A stretch of DNA of 64,000 bases from Ignavibacteria bacterium UBA7675 (GCA_002483085.1 DLHF01000036.1:1-64000); one strand, 5' to 3'; positions 25,754 through 35,084 are shown, counted from the first letter of the stretch. Made by a program: numbers and translations. Notes: a model not told the origin generated them from the sequence alone.

Positions 25754-27514
25754 TTATTCAATGCGCATTGTTCGCACCAAGGAAAATTTCCCGGAAGAAA
25801 GACGACAGTAATATGTTCCCACTGGAAGTTGTGCTGTATCGGCCTGCAATGTTACGGGATTGAGACCGGGAGCAGGCAGTACATCGGTAAGAGCCAGCAC
25901 ACTGTTGCCCATCACATCATAGACTACAAGCGTGGATGGAGCCTGGTAGCTCATGCGAAATGTCACCTTGCCAAAGGAAACGGGATTGGGCAGAATTTCC
26001 ATCGCCAATGCACCAGCATTGGAATTGACAAGCCGTACACCACCATATCGCCAAATATCGCCAATAGTCAGTTGCCCGCCAGTCACATTCGTGGCCACAT
26101 TGAGCAGACCGCCATCGCTATCGAACCAATCAATGTGAAGAAGGTCTATAGGTGTGGCTTCGGCATCGCCGAGAGCAGCAACCATCGGCTCGGAGAATAA
26201 AACACCACCTACAGCAGGCGATATAACGATACCGTCGAGCGAAACAGTCCGCATACCTTCGGAAACCGAGTCGGCACCGGCTGGAGTTGTGCGCGGTGTC
26301 ATGAGTGTACTATTAAACCGGAGCACGGCGCGGCAGGAAGCCACACGAGCAGCAGCGTCGTTGGAAATATCATCTATGATAAACGGCAAAGCAAACTCGT
26401 CACCTACATTTGCTGTGATATTCGGCACAGAGACAGAGGCAGTGAGGAAGGGTTCTACCACGTCAGGAGCTTTAAGCGCACCGAGCAGCCAGACGGAAAA
26501 CGCGCCATCGGTTGTCTGGACGGTAGCAAGCGTCGCGTAGCTTTTTTCTGCCTGCGGATGGAATGCAATTGGAAGCTGTACCTGTGTACCAGCAGTAACA
26601 ACCACAGGTCCGCCCCACTGTCCAAGCGCAAACACCGGCTCGGCAATCTGAATTCCAGTCACTGTTGCATCTGCTGTCCCGGTGGTATTGCTCACGGTAA
26701 TGAGCTTAGTAACAACACTGGCTGTCGTTACAGTACCAAAATTGAGCTCGACGGGAAAGACCTCAACACGAGGCTGCGGCGAAGGTTCACCGAAAGCGAG
26801 CTCTCCTCTTATTCTAATACCAATACCGGGCCCTGGGCCACCAACTCGCAGCAGAGCTCCTGTCTGGTATTTTCCTTCTTTCAGAGGTCGAAATCCGAAC
26901 ACCACTCGTATTTCGGAGTTTTCTGGTATCTGCACAGGAAGCTGCGGTGGAGCTTCAAAGGTAAAAACATCATTTCCCGGCGGAAAATCCACCCCGAGAA
27001 ATACTCCAGGTGCATTGCCTCTGTTGCGGATCACGACATTGCCAGTAAAAAACGTCGCGGTTGTAACTGTGCCAAAATTCAATATATCGGGCAGGACATA
27101 GAGATCCGGGCGGGGCGCTTTCGTCTTGCCCTGAAGGTGAAAACTGCGTTTGCCCGGTCTGCCATCCACCTCGAAATTGAGATAATACTCAACGTCGAAC
27201 TCACCGGGCGCCAGAGGTCGGAATGTAGCTGTAAATGTCGTCACCCCACCGTTCGGCTCTATGGGAGCTGTTGGCAAAGTTCCGATGATAAAATGCTGGC
27301 TGCCTGCGCCATCGGCAGTTACCCCAGTGAGCGTCGCAGGCTCATCTATATCCCTGTTCATCACCTGTATTGTCAGTGTTGTTTCGGCACCAACATCAGT
27401 ATCGGGAAAACCAATATGATGGCTTGGCACTATATAAATATCGTCCTTCGCTGCCAGCGGCGATATTGCCAGAGCACAGACAACAAGTATAAGAGCAAAA
27501 CGCAACAGCATCAT
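25754..27514 (-). CDS. Choice-of-anchor D domain protein with T9SS sorting domain
   Basis: This is a 586-residue secreted protein with a signal peptide (about 1-22, ending PLAAK). It has three immunoglobulin-like 'choice-of-anchor D' (ASPM/HYDIN-related) repeats at about 25-130, 135-245 and 250-350. Each starts with an F/P-D/E-(V)-NFG pattern and contains a Pro-rich turn (FRPLAPGEFDVEY, FRPLKEGKYQTG, FHPQAEKSYATL). A cohesin-like region spans about 355-500 (VGDEFALPFIIDDISND). The last 80 residues are a T9SS type-A domain (LPNPVSFGKVTFRM onward). It is likely a surface structural or binding protein. ATG codons at 27514 and 27511 are both possible. Confidence 0.85.
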   Translation of the reverse strand: MMLLRFALILVVCALAISPLAAKDDIYIVPSHHIGFPDTDVGAETTLTIQVMNRDIDEPATLTGVTADGAGSQHFIIGTLPTAPIEPNGGVTTFTATFRPLAPGEFDVEYYLNFEVDGRPGKRSFHLQGKTKAPRPDLYVLPDILNFGTVTTATFFTGNVVIRNRGNAPGVFLGVDFPPGNDVFTFEAPPQLPVQIPENSEIRVVFGFRPLKEGKYQTGALLRVGGPGPGIGIRIRGELAFGEPSPQPRVEVFPVELNFGTVTTASVVTKLITVSNTTGTADATVTGIQIAEPVFALGQWGGPVVVTAGTQVQLPIAFHPQAEKSYATLATVQTTDGAFSVWLLGALKAPDVVEPFLTASVSVPNITANVGDEFALPFIIDDISNDAAARVASCRAVLRFNSTLMTPRTTPAGADSVSEGMRTVSLDGIVISPAVGGVLFSEPMVAALGDAEATPIDLLHIDWFDSDGGLLNVATNVTGGQLTIGDIWRYGGVRLVNSNAGALAMEILPNPVSFGKVTFRMSYQAPSTLVVYDVMGNSVLALTDVLPAPGLNPVTLQADTAQLPVGTYYCRLSSGKFSLVRTMRIE

Positions 27515-27607
27515 AGGGAAGCCTGATAAAAATATCTGGACAGTTATTTGGCAGCACCAACCTGCTATTCCGCCGCTTTTACCGGAACTTTCGTGTACGG
27601 CAAGCGC

Positions 27608-28190
27608 TCAAACAATATAGGAAGAATCTGCAAACATCAGCAACGCTCGCGCCGACTTCTCTGATACGCGGGCGGTAGCCCTCTGTAGCCCTCTGTAGTA
27701 TAACGACGACAGGGCAGTTTTGCAACTGCCCGCCGCCGTATCCACAGAGAACCGGAGTATCACGACAGAGAGTATCGCTTCAGAAGCACCGGAACCAATA
27801 GCATATCGCTCCCGGTGTACATTTTTACTTATAAACCATCTTCCGTCGGCATAGCTTGCCCTGCCATCGCTGTAGCTGTCCCAAGTAGTGGGTATCGAAA
27901 GGGGTTCTTCCATCCATTCAGTTGTGATATGGAGCATCGCTGTAAAAGTCCCCAACGTTGTCGGCACAACAGATAATTACCAGTTCTGATTTTTCGTCGG
28001 GAGCAAATACGAGCAGCAAGGGCAGAACCCCTTTTACAGAGAAGACGCCAGCAGGATCGGCGATCTCTATTGTTTCGATACCAGCAAAATCAACTCGCTT
28101 ATATTCTGCATGCTATCAGCCTTTACAGTGATGACAGGGCGCCCAAAAGACGCCCATGCCACCACGTCGGTCAGACACACCGATTGTTTG
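27608..28190 (-). pseudogene. Decayed choice-of-anchor D-type protein remnant
   Basis: Three frames on the minus strand can be joined by frameshifts into one protein-like stretch. It reads first RPVITVKADSMQNISELIL, then IETIEIADPAGVFSVKGVLP with FAPDEKSELVIICC, then PTTLGTFTAMLHITTEW. The order and the F-A-P...G-x-F-x-A pattern match the repeats of the intact neighbour at 25754. No signal peptide or sorting domain survives. A short tandem repeat (TAGCCCTCTG, near 27677-27697) lies inside. Assignment as a pseudogene is by eye and could be wrong; the region may simply be non-coding. Confidence 0.45.
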
Positions 28191-28868
28191 TTACAAGCCA
28201 TTCGATGAAAAGAAGTTGGCTTTGATTGTAATTGTTTCACCCACTTTGCTGCCAACTGTGCCTTTGGAACCACGTACATTGAAGTCCTTCAGAGCAATCA
28301 CAAACTCGCCCTGCACCAGCACTAAATCGCCGGGAGCGCGCTCGCGTGTTTTATCGGATTCTTTGAGATAGGTAATCTTCACAGGAATGGAAATATCTTT
28401 TGTGACACCGTGAAGCGTGAACTGTCCGACGGCATCGCCCTGGAACACTATCACACCACCGTCGTTTTTTACTTGCTGTACACTGCTCAGGCTTTGCACA
28501 GTAAACGTGATAATGGGATATTGCTCCGCGCCAAGCCAGTCTTCGCCATACAGATGGCTGTCGCGCTTGGCAATACCAGTCTTCATACTGCCAACCTTTA
28601 CATCGATTTTCCCAGTTGTTTTTTCGGGATGTGCCGGGTCGATGAAAATTGCGCCCGATACTTCCGACGCCGTTCCCTCAATGTCTTCGAGCGGAGCCTG
28701 GCTGGTAAACTGTAGCTGATTGGTTCCCACTTTGTTGCTCAGTGTAAAGGCTTTATTTGCCAGAGCTGTGGAAAAGGAGCCCTGGACAACCACCATACAA
28801 AGCACGACTGCAAAGCCGCTTAACCTGCGAAGCGTTCCCGTGTATTGAGCAAAATATCCTGTTGCCAT
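28191..28868 (-). CDS. YceI-family periplasmic protein
   Basis: This 225-residue protein has a signal peptide (about residues 1-38, ending STALANK) and a YceI lipocalin-like domain. The visible family features are LEDIEGTASEVSGAIFIDP, GSMKTGIAKRDSHLYGEDWLGAEQYP, ITFTVQSL and GQFTLHGVTKDISIPVKI. YceI proteins bind long isoprenoid or quinone-like lipids in the periplasm. ATG 28868 is preferred to the in-frame start at 28883 because GGAG lies 9 nt before it. It is next to a SARP-like regulator on the opposite strand. Confidence 0.92.
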   Translation of the reverse strand: MATGYFAQYTGTLRRLSGFAVVLCMVVVQGSFSTALANKAFTLSNKVGTNQLQFTSQAPLEDIEGTASEVSGAIFIDPAHPEKTTGKIDVKVGSMKTGIAKRDSHLYGEDWLGAEQYPIITFTVQSLSSVQQVKNDGGVIVFQGDAVGQFTLHGVTKDISIPVKITYLKESDKTRERAPGDLVLVQGEFVIALKDFNVRGSKGTVGSKVGETITIKANFFSSNGL

Positions 28869-29359
28869 GATGCCTATCTCCATTGATCGATATTAGTCAG
28901 TTTTCAATTGTCCTTCATTTCTCAGGGGTGCTGTTTCGCACCCGCCTTATGGCAACCAACCCGCCATCGCGACAATTGTTACAGGCGGCGCAGCACACTC
29001 CTGCCATGCTTCATCAGCGGCATACAGCATTGAAGAAGCGCCAAATTATCGCCGAGGAATTTCCGCATAAGAATCAAGCGTACAGCACAGGCACAATCAC
29101 TGCGCTTCTGTCTCTGCCCTTGTGTTCAGTCTCCGCACCGCGCTGCATATCCGCTACGTGGAGTTCTCCCCATTTTCGCACCAGTACACGGCTTATGCGA
29201 CCAATGACAGCAACTATACACCGGGGCAAAGAAGCCCGTGCCCATATATTCCTTTGCGGTAGAGACATTGGAAACTTCGCCTCTTATTATCGGCACTCCC
29301 CCAGTATTTCTTGCACAGGACGCGAAAACATTGCAATTTTTGGCATTAACTGCTCTTGT
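28869..29359. other. Intergenic region between yceI and the regulator, mostly repeat sequence
   Basis: This 491-base gap is open in the frame of the downstream regulator from 28883. The translated sequence is dominated by the dispersed repeat at 29101-29254 and low-complexity text, so it is not considered coding. The remaining parts show no recognisable signal. Confidence 0.5.
29101..29254 (+). repeat. Diverged copy of the dispersed intergenic repeat
   Basis: GCGCTTCTGTCTCTGCCCTT resembles the start of the repeat, CTCCGCACCGCGCTGCATA is identical to the 45041 copy, and GACCAATGACAGCAAC and AAGCCCGTGCCCA match the last third. The interior is shortened and diverged. It falls within an apparent N-terminal extension of the downstream open frame. 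Confidence 0.6.
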
Positions 29360-31543
29360 ATGGACATTCTCGACCAAATAGAAACACTACCTGCTTCCGG
29401 CACTGAGCGGGTAGATGCATTGATTGGACTGGCAATAACACTGCCGGTTTCCAATCCACAACAATCGCTGGCTTTTTTTGCCGAGGCGGAAAGCCTTGCG
29501 CGGGAGCTTGCCTATACCCACGGGCTTGCCGAAGCACTCTGGCACCGAGGGAAAAGCAAAAGCATCATTACCCGCCCCGATGATTCCTTCGAAGACTACT
29601 TCGCAGCGCTTGAGCTTTTTGAGCAGCTCGGCGACGCACACGGGCGTTTCAAAACATGTAATTCTCTGGCAATAGCCTATGGGAGATTAGGCAACTTTAC
29701 CGAGAGCGGGCGGTACTACGAGCAGGCGCTTGAGCTGTGCAGTACATTAGACAACAAGTACAACCACCAAGTCGTGCTGCGCAACCTCGCACTTACATTC
29801 GATAAACGCGGAGAATACAAAACAGCAATCAGCTACCTTGAAGAGAGCCTGAAGATGGCGCGCGAAAGTGACAACCCCATCGAGATAGCCCTCAACCTCC
29901 TCAATATTGGCGAGATACATTATTCGCTGGCCGACTACACACATTCGCTGGAAATTCTGCTGGAGGCAGCGCTCATCAGCCAGCCGTTCGAGCACGAAAA
30001 TTTATACCTTAGATGCCTCGCCAGTATTGGGTCGATCTATGTAAAGCTCGGCAAGATGACAAGCGCATTGGACTACCTGCAACAGCTTCTGCACCGCGCT
30101 GAACAGGACGGCAACAAAACGCTCCAAGCCAAGGCGATGTTTAATATTGGCTATATTTATAACAAGCTCGGCAGTACATCCAGTGGCCTGACATACTATC
30201 TGAAATGCCTGCGTATCTGCGAGCAAGCTAATGACCGCTTTGGCGAAGCCGAAACGCTACACAGCCTCGCGGAGTTTTTCCTGCAACTCGGCGACCACAC
30301 CAACGCGTTCGCCTATGCCAGAAAGTCGCTCCAGCTCTGCCGCGCAGTGATGTACCGCGAGATAGAAATTACAACGCTGCACACGCTTGGCCTTATTCAC
30401 AAAGAGCTCAAAGAATACACCGAAGCGCGTTCATTTATGACTGATGCGCTCGCTCTGGCCGAAGAGCTCAGCACTCAAGAATATCTTCTCGACATACACA
30501 ACAATCTGGCGGCTGTGTATAAAAAGGCGGGCGACAACGACCGCAGCAAGCATCATGCAAAAGAATACAAGCAGCTCGCTCGGCGCCATTTCAGCGAAGA
30601 GGAAAAGAAAAAAGCTCTGGGCATGATACGGAAATTTGAAGATGAGAAGTCCCGCCGGGAAGTCGAAGAATGGGGTATTTCGTTCTCTAAACACGAAGTC
30701 TCCGACGATGTATTTATCGCGGCTAATAAAGCGGAATTTGAAAGTGCGAGCACCGCACCAGACATCCGGCGGGAGACAAAATTCACAGAGCCTGCCGCAA
30801 AGGAAATTCAGGTGTCGACGTTTGGACGGTTTGCTGTTAATATAGAAGGGCGAGAGCTTACAGCCGAGGACTGGCAGCGCAAAAAGGCACGCGATATTTT
30901 TAAGGTGCTGCTTATTAACTACCGCAAAGCCGTATCTATCGACGAACTGATAGACCTGCTCTGGGGCGATTCCTCTGGCAAAAGTATTATCCCGACGATC
31001 TGGAACTCTGTTTCCTATATCCGCAAGGCGTTAGAGCCAAATATCAAGGCACAGACGCCGTCGTCGTTTATCAAAATTATCGATAAGTCCTATATGCTCG
31101 ATCTCGGTGATGATGCCGTGATTGATTTTCTGCAATTCCGCTCGCTTATAGACGAAGCACAACGCGCGCGCACCGATACCACGCGTATCGGCTTGATGGA
31201 ACAGGCTGTAGCACTGTACACCGGCGATTTCCTCCGGGAAGATACCTACGAAGAATGGTCGTGCTTTGAACGCGAGTCGCTGAAAAATCTGTACCTCGAA
31301 GCCCTTATCGAAATTGCCTCCTGGTACCGCGAAAAAGGCAACAATGATAAGGCTCTCGTCTCTGCCCGAAAAGCCGTAGAAGCAGATCGCACCTACGAAG
31401 AAGGCTACGAAATTATTATTGATGTCTTGATGGAAGGCGGGCAGGCTGCCGAAGCTCAAAAGGTAATGCGCCAGTGCCGCGATGCCTTTGAAAAAGAACT
31501 CGCCAGTGCACCGCCGAGATACCTCGAAGATTTGCTGAAGTAG
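29360..31543 (+). CDS. TPR-containing SARP-like transcriptional regulator
   Basis: This is a 727-residue protein. Residues about 1-425 are tandem tetratricopeptide repeats (HQVVLRNLALTFDKRGEYKTA, ALNLLNIGEIHYSLADYTHS, AMFNIGYIYNKLGSTSSG). A charged helical linker (about 410-440, EEEKKKALGMIRKF) leads to a winged helix-turn-helix of OmpR/SARP type at about 484-575 (STFGRFAVNIEGRELTAEDW, ISIDELIDLLWG-like VSIDELIDLLWGDSSG, NSVSYIRKALEP). A C-terminal bacterial transcriptional activator (BTAD) domain follows at about 590-727. The order TPR then wHTH-BTAD is the reverse of many SARPs. ATG 29360 is used because upstream in-frame sequence is the dispersed repeat. The target and signal are unknown. 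Confidence 0.85.
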   Translation: MDILDQIETLPASGTERVDALIGLAITLPVSNPQQSLAFFAEAESLARELAYTHGLAEALWHRGKSKSIITRPDDSFEDYFAALELFEQLGDAHGRFKTCNSLAIAYGRLGNFTESGRYYEQALELCSTLDNKYNHQVVLRNLALTFDKRGEYKTAISYLEESLKMARESDNPIEIALNLLNIGEIHYSLADYTHSLEILLEAALISQPFEHENLYLRCLASIGSIYVKLGKMTSALDYLQQLLHRAEQDGNKTLQAKAMFNIGYIYNKLGSTSSGLTYYLKCLRICEQANDRFGEAETLHSLAEFFLQLGDHTNAFAYARKSLQLCRAVMYREIEITTLHTLGLIHKELKEYTEARSFMTDALALAEELSTQEYLLDIHNNLAAVYKKAGDNDRSKHHAKEYKQLARRHFSEEEKKKALGMIRKFEDEKSRREVEEWGISFSKHEVSDDVFIAANKAEFESASTAPDIRRETKFTEPAAKEIQVSTFGRFAVNIEGRELTAEDWQRKKARDIFKVLLINYRKAVSIDELIDLLWGDSSGKSIIPTIWNSVSYIRKALEPNIKAQTPSSFIKIIDKSYMLDLGDDAVIDFLQFRSLIDEAQRARTDTTRIGLMEQAVALYTGDFLREDTYEEWSCFERESLKNLYLEALIEIASWYREKGNNDKALVSARKAVEADRTYEEGYEIIIDVLMEGGQAAEAQKVMRQCRDAFEKELASAPPRYLEDLLK

Positions 31544-31643
31544 CAGACCAGAAGCCAAAAGAAATACCCGGTAATTCCCTTACGGAAAAGATAGAAAACA
31601 CTGCCGTTCCGTGGCTGCACAAACACCTTACGCAAGGGCGCAG

Positions 31644-31712
31644 AAGGGCGGACGACACACGGCGGACATGCTGCGCGGTGCAAAGACAAAACGCACGAGC
31701 AAAGACGCTTGC
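31644..31712 (-). repeat. Partial copy of the dispersed intergenic repeat
   Basis: AAGGGCGGACGACACACGGCGG and CATGCTGCGCGGTGCAAAGAC match the second half of the copy at 16017 in the same orientation. About 70 nt are retained between the regulator and the phosphatase gene. Confidence 0.55.
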
Positions 31713-31740
31713 GCCCACAACAGAAAGCCGAACAGATTTT

Positions 31741-32058
31741 ATGAATGTATTATTTATCTGCAGCCGCAATAAGTGGAGAAGCCGTACTGCCGAGACTCTA
31801 TTTCGCCGCATCACAGGCTGGAATGCGCGCTCCGCAGGTACAGCAGCTTCTGCCGTAAGAAAGGTGAACAACGGACATCTCGAATGGGCGGATATAACTT
31901 TTGCGATGGAAAACAAACACCGATCCATACTGCTACAACAATTCCCTAACGCCGCTGCTAATACAAAAATTATTGTGCTCGACATCCCCGTTTGCTATGA
32001 ATATATGCACCCCGATCTGGTCGAAGAATTGCGGGTAAAAGTAGCAGCGTATGTATAA
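31741..32058 (+). CDS. Low-molecular-weight protein-tyrosine-phosphatase-like protein
   Basis: This 105-residue protein starts with the phosphate-binding loop FICSRNKWRSRTAE. The CX5R catalytic motif is C-SRNKW-R with a following serine, and the NxxRS-like arrangement is typical of the small COG4551-type tyrosine phosphatase family. A DIPVCYEYMHPDLVEEL segment near the C-terminus supplies the aspartate (DIP) expected for general acid catalysis. It dephosphorylates tyrosine-phosphorylated proteins in the cytoplasm by family inference. ATG 31741 is chosen because the P-loop strand begins directly after it. Confidence 0.85.
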   Translation: MNVLFICSRNKWRSRTAETLFRRITGWNARSAGTAASAVRKVNNGHLEWADITFAMENKHRSILLQQFPNAAANTKIIVLDIPVCYEYMHPDLVEELRVKVAAYV

Positions 32059-32065
32059 CACAGAA

Positions 32066-32089
32066 AGGGCGAACCTCGCGATTCGCCCC
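32066..32089. terminator. Hairpin between convergent genes
   Basis: GGGCGAA (32067-32073) and TTCGCCC (32082-32088) form a 7-bp stem with an 8-nt loop. There is only a short T-rich stretch (CCCTTTC) on the minus side and none on the plus side. It lies just after the phosphatase stop and could serve both directions weakly. Confidence 0.4.
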
Positions 32090-32163
32090 TCCTGCTTCAC
32101 CCCAACCTATTGCTGTTTTTCTAAGGTATAGTCTGCGATAATAAGCTCTATGCTGCGGCCAGC

Positions 32164-32934
32164 TTATTGAAGTGCGGCGCGCACAGCATTCACAAAGTTG
32201 TAGAACGCCGTTGTTTTGGAGCTCGCACGACCCGCTGTTGTGTTCAGCGATGTCATCATCTCTTGGCGCAGTGCTTTGGAAATTTCCAGTTGTACGCCCT
32301 CGCCTGTATTGTTGCGATTGCAGATGTTGTTTACATTCATACCGCCGAGGTCGCCCGGAGGATTCAGCGATACGGTAAAACCAGCAGTTGTGAGCTCTGC
32401 GGCAACTTCGGCTTTGAGCACGCTATCGCGGCCACCTACATACACGATAGAGGTAGAGCCACTGCAACCGTGAACAGCAATTGTGCGGTTGGTAACGTCT
32501 ACCATCGACTCACAGGTCGGCTCGTCGAAATTAGTACTGGTGATGTGCAGCGTACCGTTGTTGCTCGACTTTACGCCGGTAAAGCTGTAGTAGTCGTAGT
32601 CCGGCCCAGAAGATGCGTTCGAGATAGCGTCGGCAATTTCAGTCGTTCCGGGCTCGATACCACCACCGTGCGGCGTAAAGATGATGGTTCTGGAATCGAC
32701 GAGATTGCCGTTTTCCACATCTCTGGTGACAATCGAATAGCTATTGGGCTCCGCAGCCTGTAGCTCTGCAAAGTTTGCATATATGTCGTCGGCAGTAAGG
32801 TGTGAATGCTTGTAGTCCGATTCTGCGTCGGTGCTGCCGAGAGGTCCGTTATCCCGGGTACATGCAGTAAAGGAAAGAGTAGAAAGAGCTACGATTGCAG
32901 CAAAGCGACCCTGGGAGAACAACGTGCGAGTCAT
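32164..32934 (-). CDS. Poly-gamma-glutamate hydrolase-like lipoprotein
   Basis: This 256-residue exported lipoprotein has a hydrophobic N-terminus ending FTAC (lipobox near residue 24). The body matches the poly-gamma-glutamate hydrolase family (PF05908, phage and bacterial gamma-PGA endopeptidases): TIIFTPHGGGIEPGTTEIADAI with the family HGG and zinc-binding Glu, YYSFTG, LHITSTNFDEP, and the late NICNRNNTGEGVQLEISKALR segment. It may release glutamate from gamma-PGA capsules or peptidoglycan-like polymers outside the cell. ATG 32934 is preferred; AGGA lies 8 nt upstream, and starts at 32943 and 32979 lack this. Confidence 0.8.
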   Translation of the reverse strand: MTRTLFSQGRFAAIVALSTLSFTACTRDNGPLGSTDAESDYKHSHLTADDIYANFAELQAAEPNSYSIVTRDVENGNLVDSRTIIFTPHGGGIEPGTTEIADAISNASSGPDYDYYSFTGVKSSNNGTLHITSTNFDEPTCESMVDVTNRTIAVHGCSGSTSIVYVGGRDSVLKAEVAAELTTAGFTVSLNPPGDLGGMNVNNICNRNNTGEGVQLEISKALRQEMMTSLNTTAGRASSKTTAFYNFVNAVRAALQ

Positions 32935-33175
32935 AGGAAACATCCTTGTAAATGTAAAATGATAGAGAAACCACATCAAAAAATTTTATTGTTAGGGGAA
33001 TACTGTCCCCGTTGTTAATAACCGCAATTTAGAGGTGCCTACTCACCAAATACTCACCGCCAACAATGGTGAGCGCAGCAATGGATATTTTTTTGCAGAA
33101 TTTTCCGCAGAACAGAAGTACTTGTAGCGAGGCCGAGCAGTTCACACGAAAATGGATACGAGAAAAAGGCATTGA

Positions 33176-33213
33176 AAAAAAAGACACCTGCTTTATGTGC
33201 AACAGGTGTCTTG
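33176..33213 (-). terminator. Rho-independent terminator of the sulfatase gene
   Basis: On the minus strand AAGACACCTG, a 12-nt loop and CAGGTGTCTT form a perfect 10-bp stem followed by TTTTTTTC. It lies about 20 nt after the sulfatase stop codon. Confidence 0.9.
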
Positions 33214-33234
33214 GTTATGAGGCTCACGGGGAGA

Positions 33235-34827
33235 TTAATAGCTTTCTTCATCCGGGAACATTGTCCACTGCCGCGTATCGCGGTACAGGTCCTGCTGGCG
33301 CTCAATCAGTTCCTTTTGCATTTTTGCAAACTGATCCTTGTAATCGCTAAACCGGGGATGTGCCGGATTGCCGAGGTTTTGCAGCTCGTTCGGGTCTTCC
33401 GGTAGATGGTACATTTCATACTCTGTCGGAAAGCTGTCCGACTCGTGGAAATACCGAGCGAACTTCCATTCGCCATCCATAATACAACGAATGCGATTCG
33501 CTGCATTTACCCCGCTGGCTACATTAGTCGCTCCGGCTCTTACATCGTCGAATGTAAACATGATTGTATCGTCGGGTATCGATCCATTGTCGGGATCATT
33601 CACAATGGGCGATAAATCCTTGCCGCGCAGCCCCGATGGAGCTGGCACATCCAGCACCGAAGCAAGCGTGGGCATCATATCAATAAGCGAAGCCTGCGTA
33701 GCAGATTGTTTCGCTCCATTGAACATCTCGGGGTTGGAGAACACAATAGGTATTTTTATTGTTTCCTGGTAGACATTAAACGCCTTTTGGCGCAGCCCGC
33801 CATGTGTCATGCCCAGCTCGCCGTGGTCGGAGATACGCAAAATCAGTGTGTCGTTGGCCAACGGCTTTGGTGTGCGCTGATCGCCATTGGAAGCGTAGAA
33901 CAAATTGAGCAATTCGCCAATACGCATATCGGCCTCGCGCATCAGATTGCCGTAAAAGTTCAGATAGTGGCGTGCAGCTAATTCGTAGCGCTGATTTGAA
34001 TCCAAGTTGTTGTACAGCGCACCAAGCCCTATCTGTCCTTTGGGGCTTCTCACCGCGCCAATACTAAACACAGCCGACGCTTTGAGCTGAGCCTGAGCAG
34101 CGGGCTTGTAGTTAGTTAGCAGATTTTCCGTGAAGCTCTCCGGCAGGTCGATGTCACCGAGGAACCATTTCGGATCGCTGTAGCCAAAATTGTAGCTACT
34201 CGGAAACGAGAGTACATCATGGGGGTTCACAAGCGATACCACAAGGCACCAAGGTTTTGTTTTTTTACCGGCGGCGCGAGCGGCCTCGTAGCCCGTAATA
34301 AAATCAATAGCCTGCTGAATATAGTGCTGGTCGTGGTTGGCATATCCGCCGCCGAAGTTCTCGGGTTTTGTGTCTTCGCCTGCATCGGGAGCTACCCAGC
34401 CTTGAAAGCCAAAGAGTGCGACTTCCGCAGACATCAGGGATTTTTCGGGGTGGGCGCTATTCTGCCCGCCCTTGCTCAAATGCCATTTGCCGCGATAGTG
34501 CACCTCGTAGTCCTTGCCGAGCATCGTAGCAAGGTTTGGCATCGACGGATTGAGCGTAGGCTCTGTAATAGAATATGGTCCGCCAAACGACAGTGTATCG
34601 GTGACACCGTGAATAGAAGGATACACACCTGTAAAGAATGTGCTGCGGCTGGGCGAGCACATACATGTATTGCAGAATCCATTGGTAAACGTAAGGCCGT
34701 TCTGCTTCAGCAGTGTCATGTTGGGTAAATTGGCAGCCTCCCAGCCATCGGGAAAATGCTGAACAGAACGCTCTTGATCAGTGATAATAATCAGCAGATT
34801 TTTTTTCAAAGAAGCAGGTAACGTCAT
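33235..34827 (-). CDS. Sulfatase-family hydrolase
   Basis: This 530-residue enzyme of the arylsulfatase family has the first metal site at IIITDQER (Asp). The cysteine-type formylglycine motif is CSPSRSTFFTG near residues 57-67 (C-x-P-S-R), which needs a formylglycine-generating enzyme encoded elsewhere. The second metal site is KGGHGKW-like HYRGKWHLSKGG, and LRISDHGELGMTHG supplies further metal ligands. No signal peptide is visible, unlike most Bacteroidota sulfatases, so the protein is either cytoplasmic or exported by an unusual route. The substrate is unknown. No SusC/D or glycan-degrading neighbour is present. Confidence 0.92.
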   Translation of the reverse strand: MTLPASLKKNLLIIITDQERSVQHFPDGWEAANLPNMTLLKQNGLTFTNGFCNTCMCSPSRSTFFTGVYPSIHGVTDTLSFGGPYSITEPTLNPSMPNLATMLGKDYEVHYRGKWHLSKGGQNSAHPEKSLMSAEVALFGFQGWVAPDAGEDTKPENFGGGYANHDQHYIQQAIDFITGYEAARAAGKKTKPWCLVVSLVNPHDVLSFPSSYNFGYSDPKWFLGDIDLPESFTENLLTNYKPAAQAQLKASAVFSIGAVRSPKGQIGLGALYNNLDSNQRYELAARHYLNFYGNLMREADMRIGELLNLFYASNGDQRTPKPLANDTLILRISDHGELGMTHGGLRQKAFNVYQETIKIPIVFSNPEMFNGAKQSATQASLIDMMPTLASVLDVPAPSGLRGKDLSPIVNDPDNGSIPDDTIMFTFDDVRAGATNVASGVNAANRIRCIMDGEWKFARYFHESDSFPTEYEMYHLPEDPNELQNLGNPAHPRFSDYKDQFAKMQKELIERQQDLYRDTRQWTMFPDEESY

Positions 34828-35084
34828 AAAAATACACCGTGTAAATCAGACTGGCTGCATCTCCCCTGTCTATAATCGACTGCCATCGATTCCCGCACGA
34901 AAAGCAGACCGAGGGCCTACAATGCAGCTCATCTGGATGATAGAAAAGAGATCGATTTACTTACTCAGGCAATCTACCGAATAATTCAGGGCGTCAGCGA
35001 GCGAGAGCATACGTAAAAACTACGTACACAGACATCGATCCTCTAAAAGAAAACACGCCCACCATCAGCTCTCATGAATCAATA
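34828..35084. other. Intergenic region upstream of the sulfatase
   Basis: No gene or repeat is seen in this stretch. It should contain the sulfatase promoter but no TAnnTTTG element (CAAAnnTA on this strand) was found. Confidence 0.45.

Noticed and set aside
27608..27967. The 119-codon frame as an intact small gene
   Set aside because: It lacks a plausible start, its sequence continues the neighbouring frame by frameshift and resembles repeats of the adjacent gene, so a remnant is more likely.
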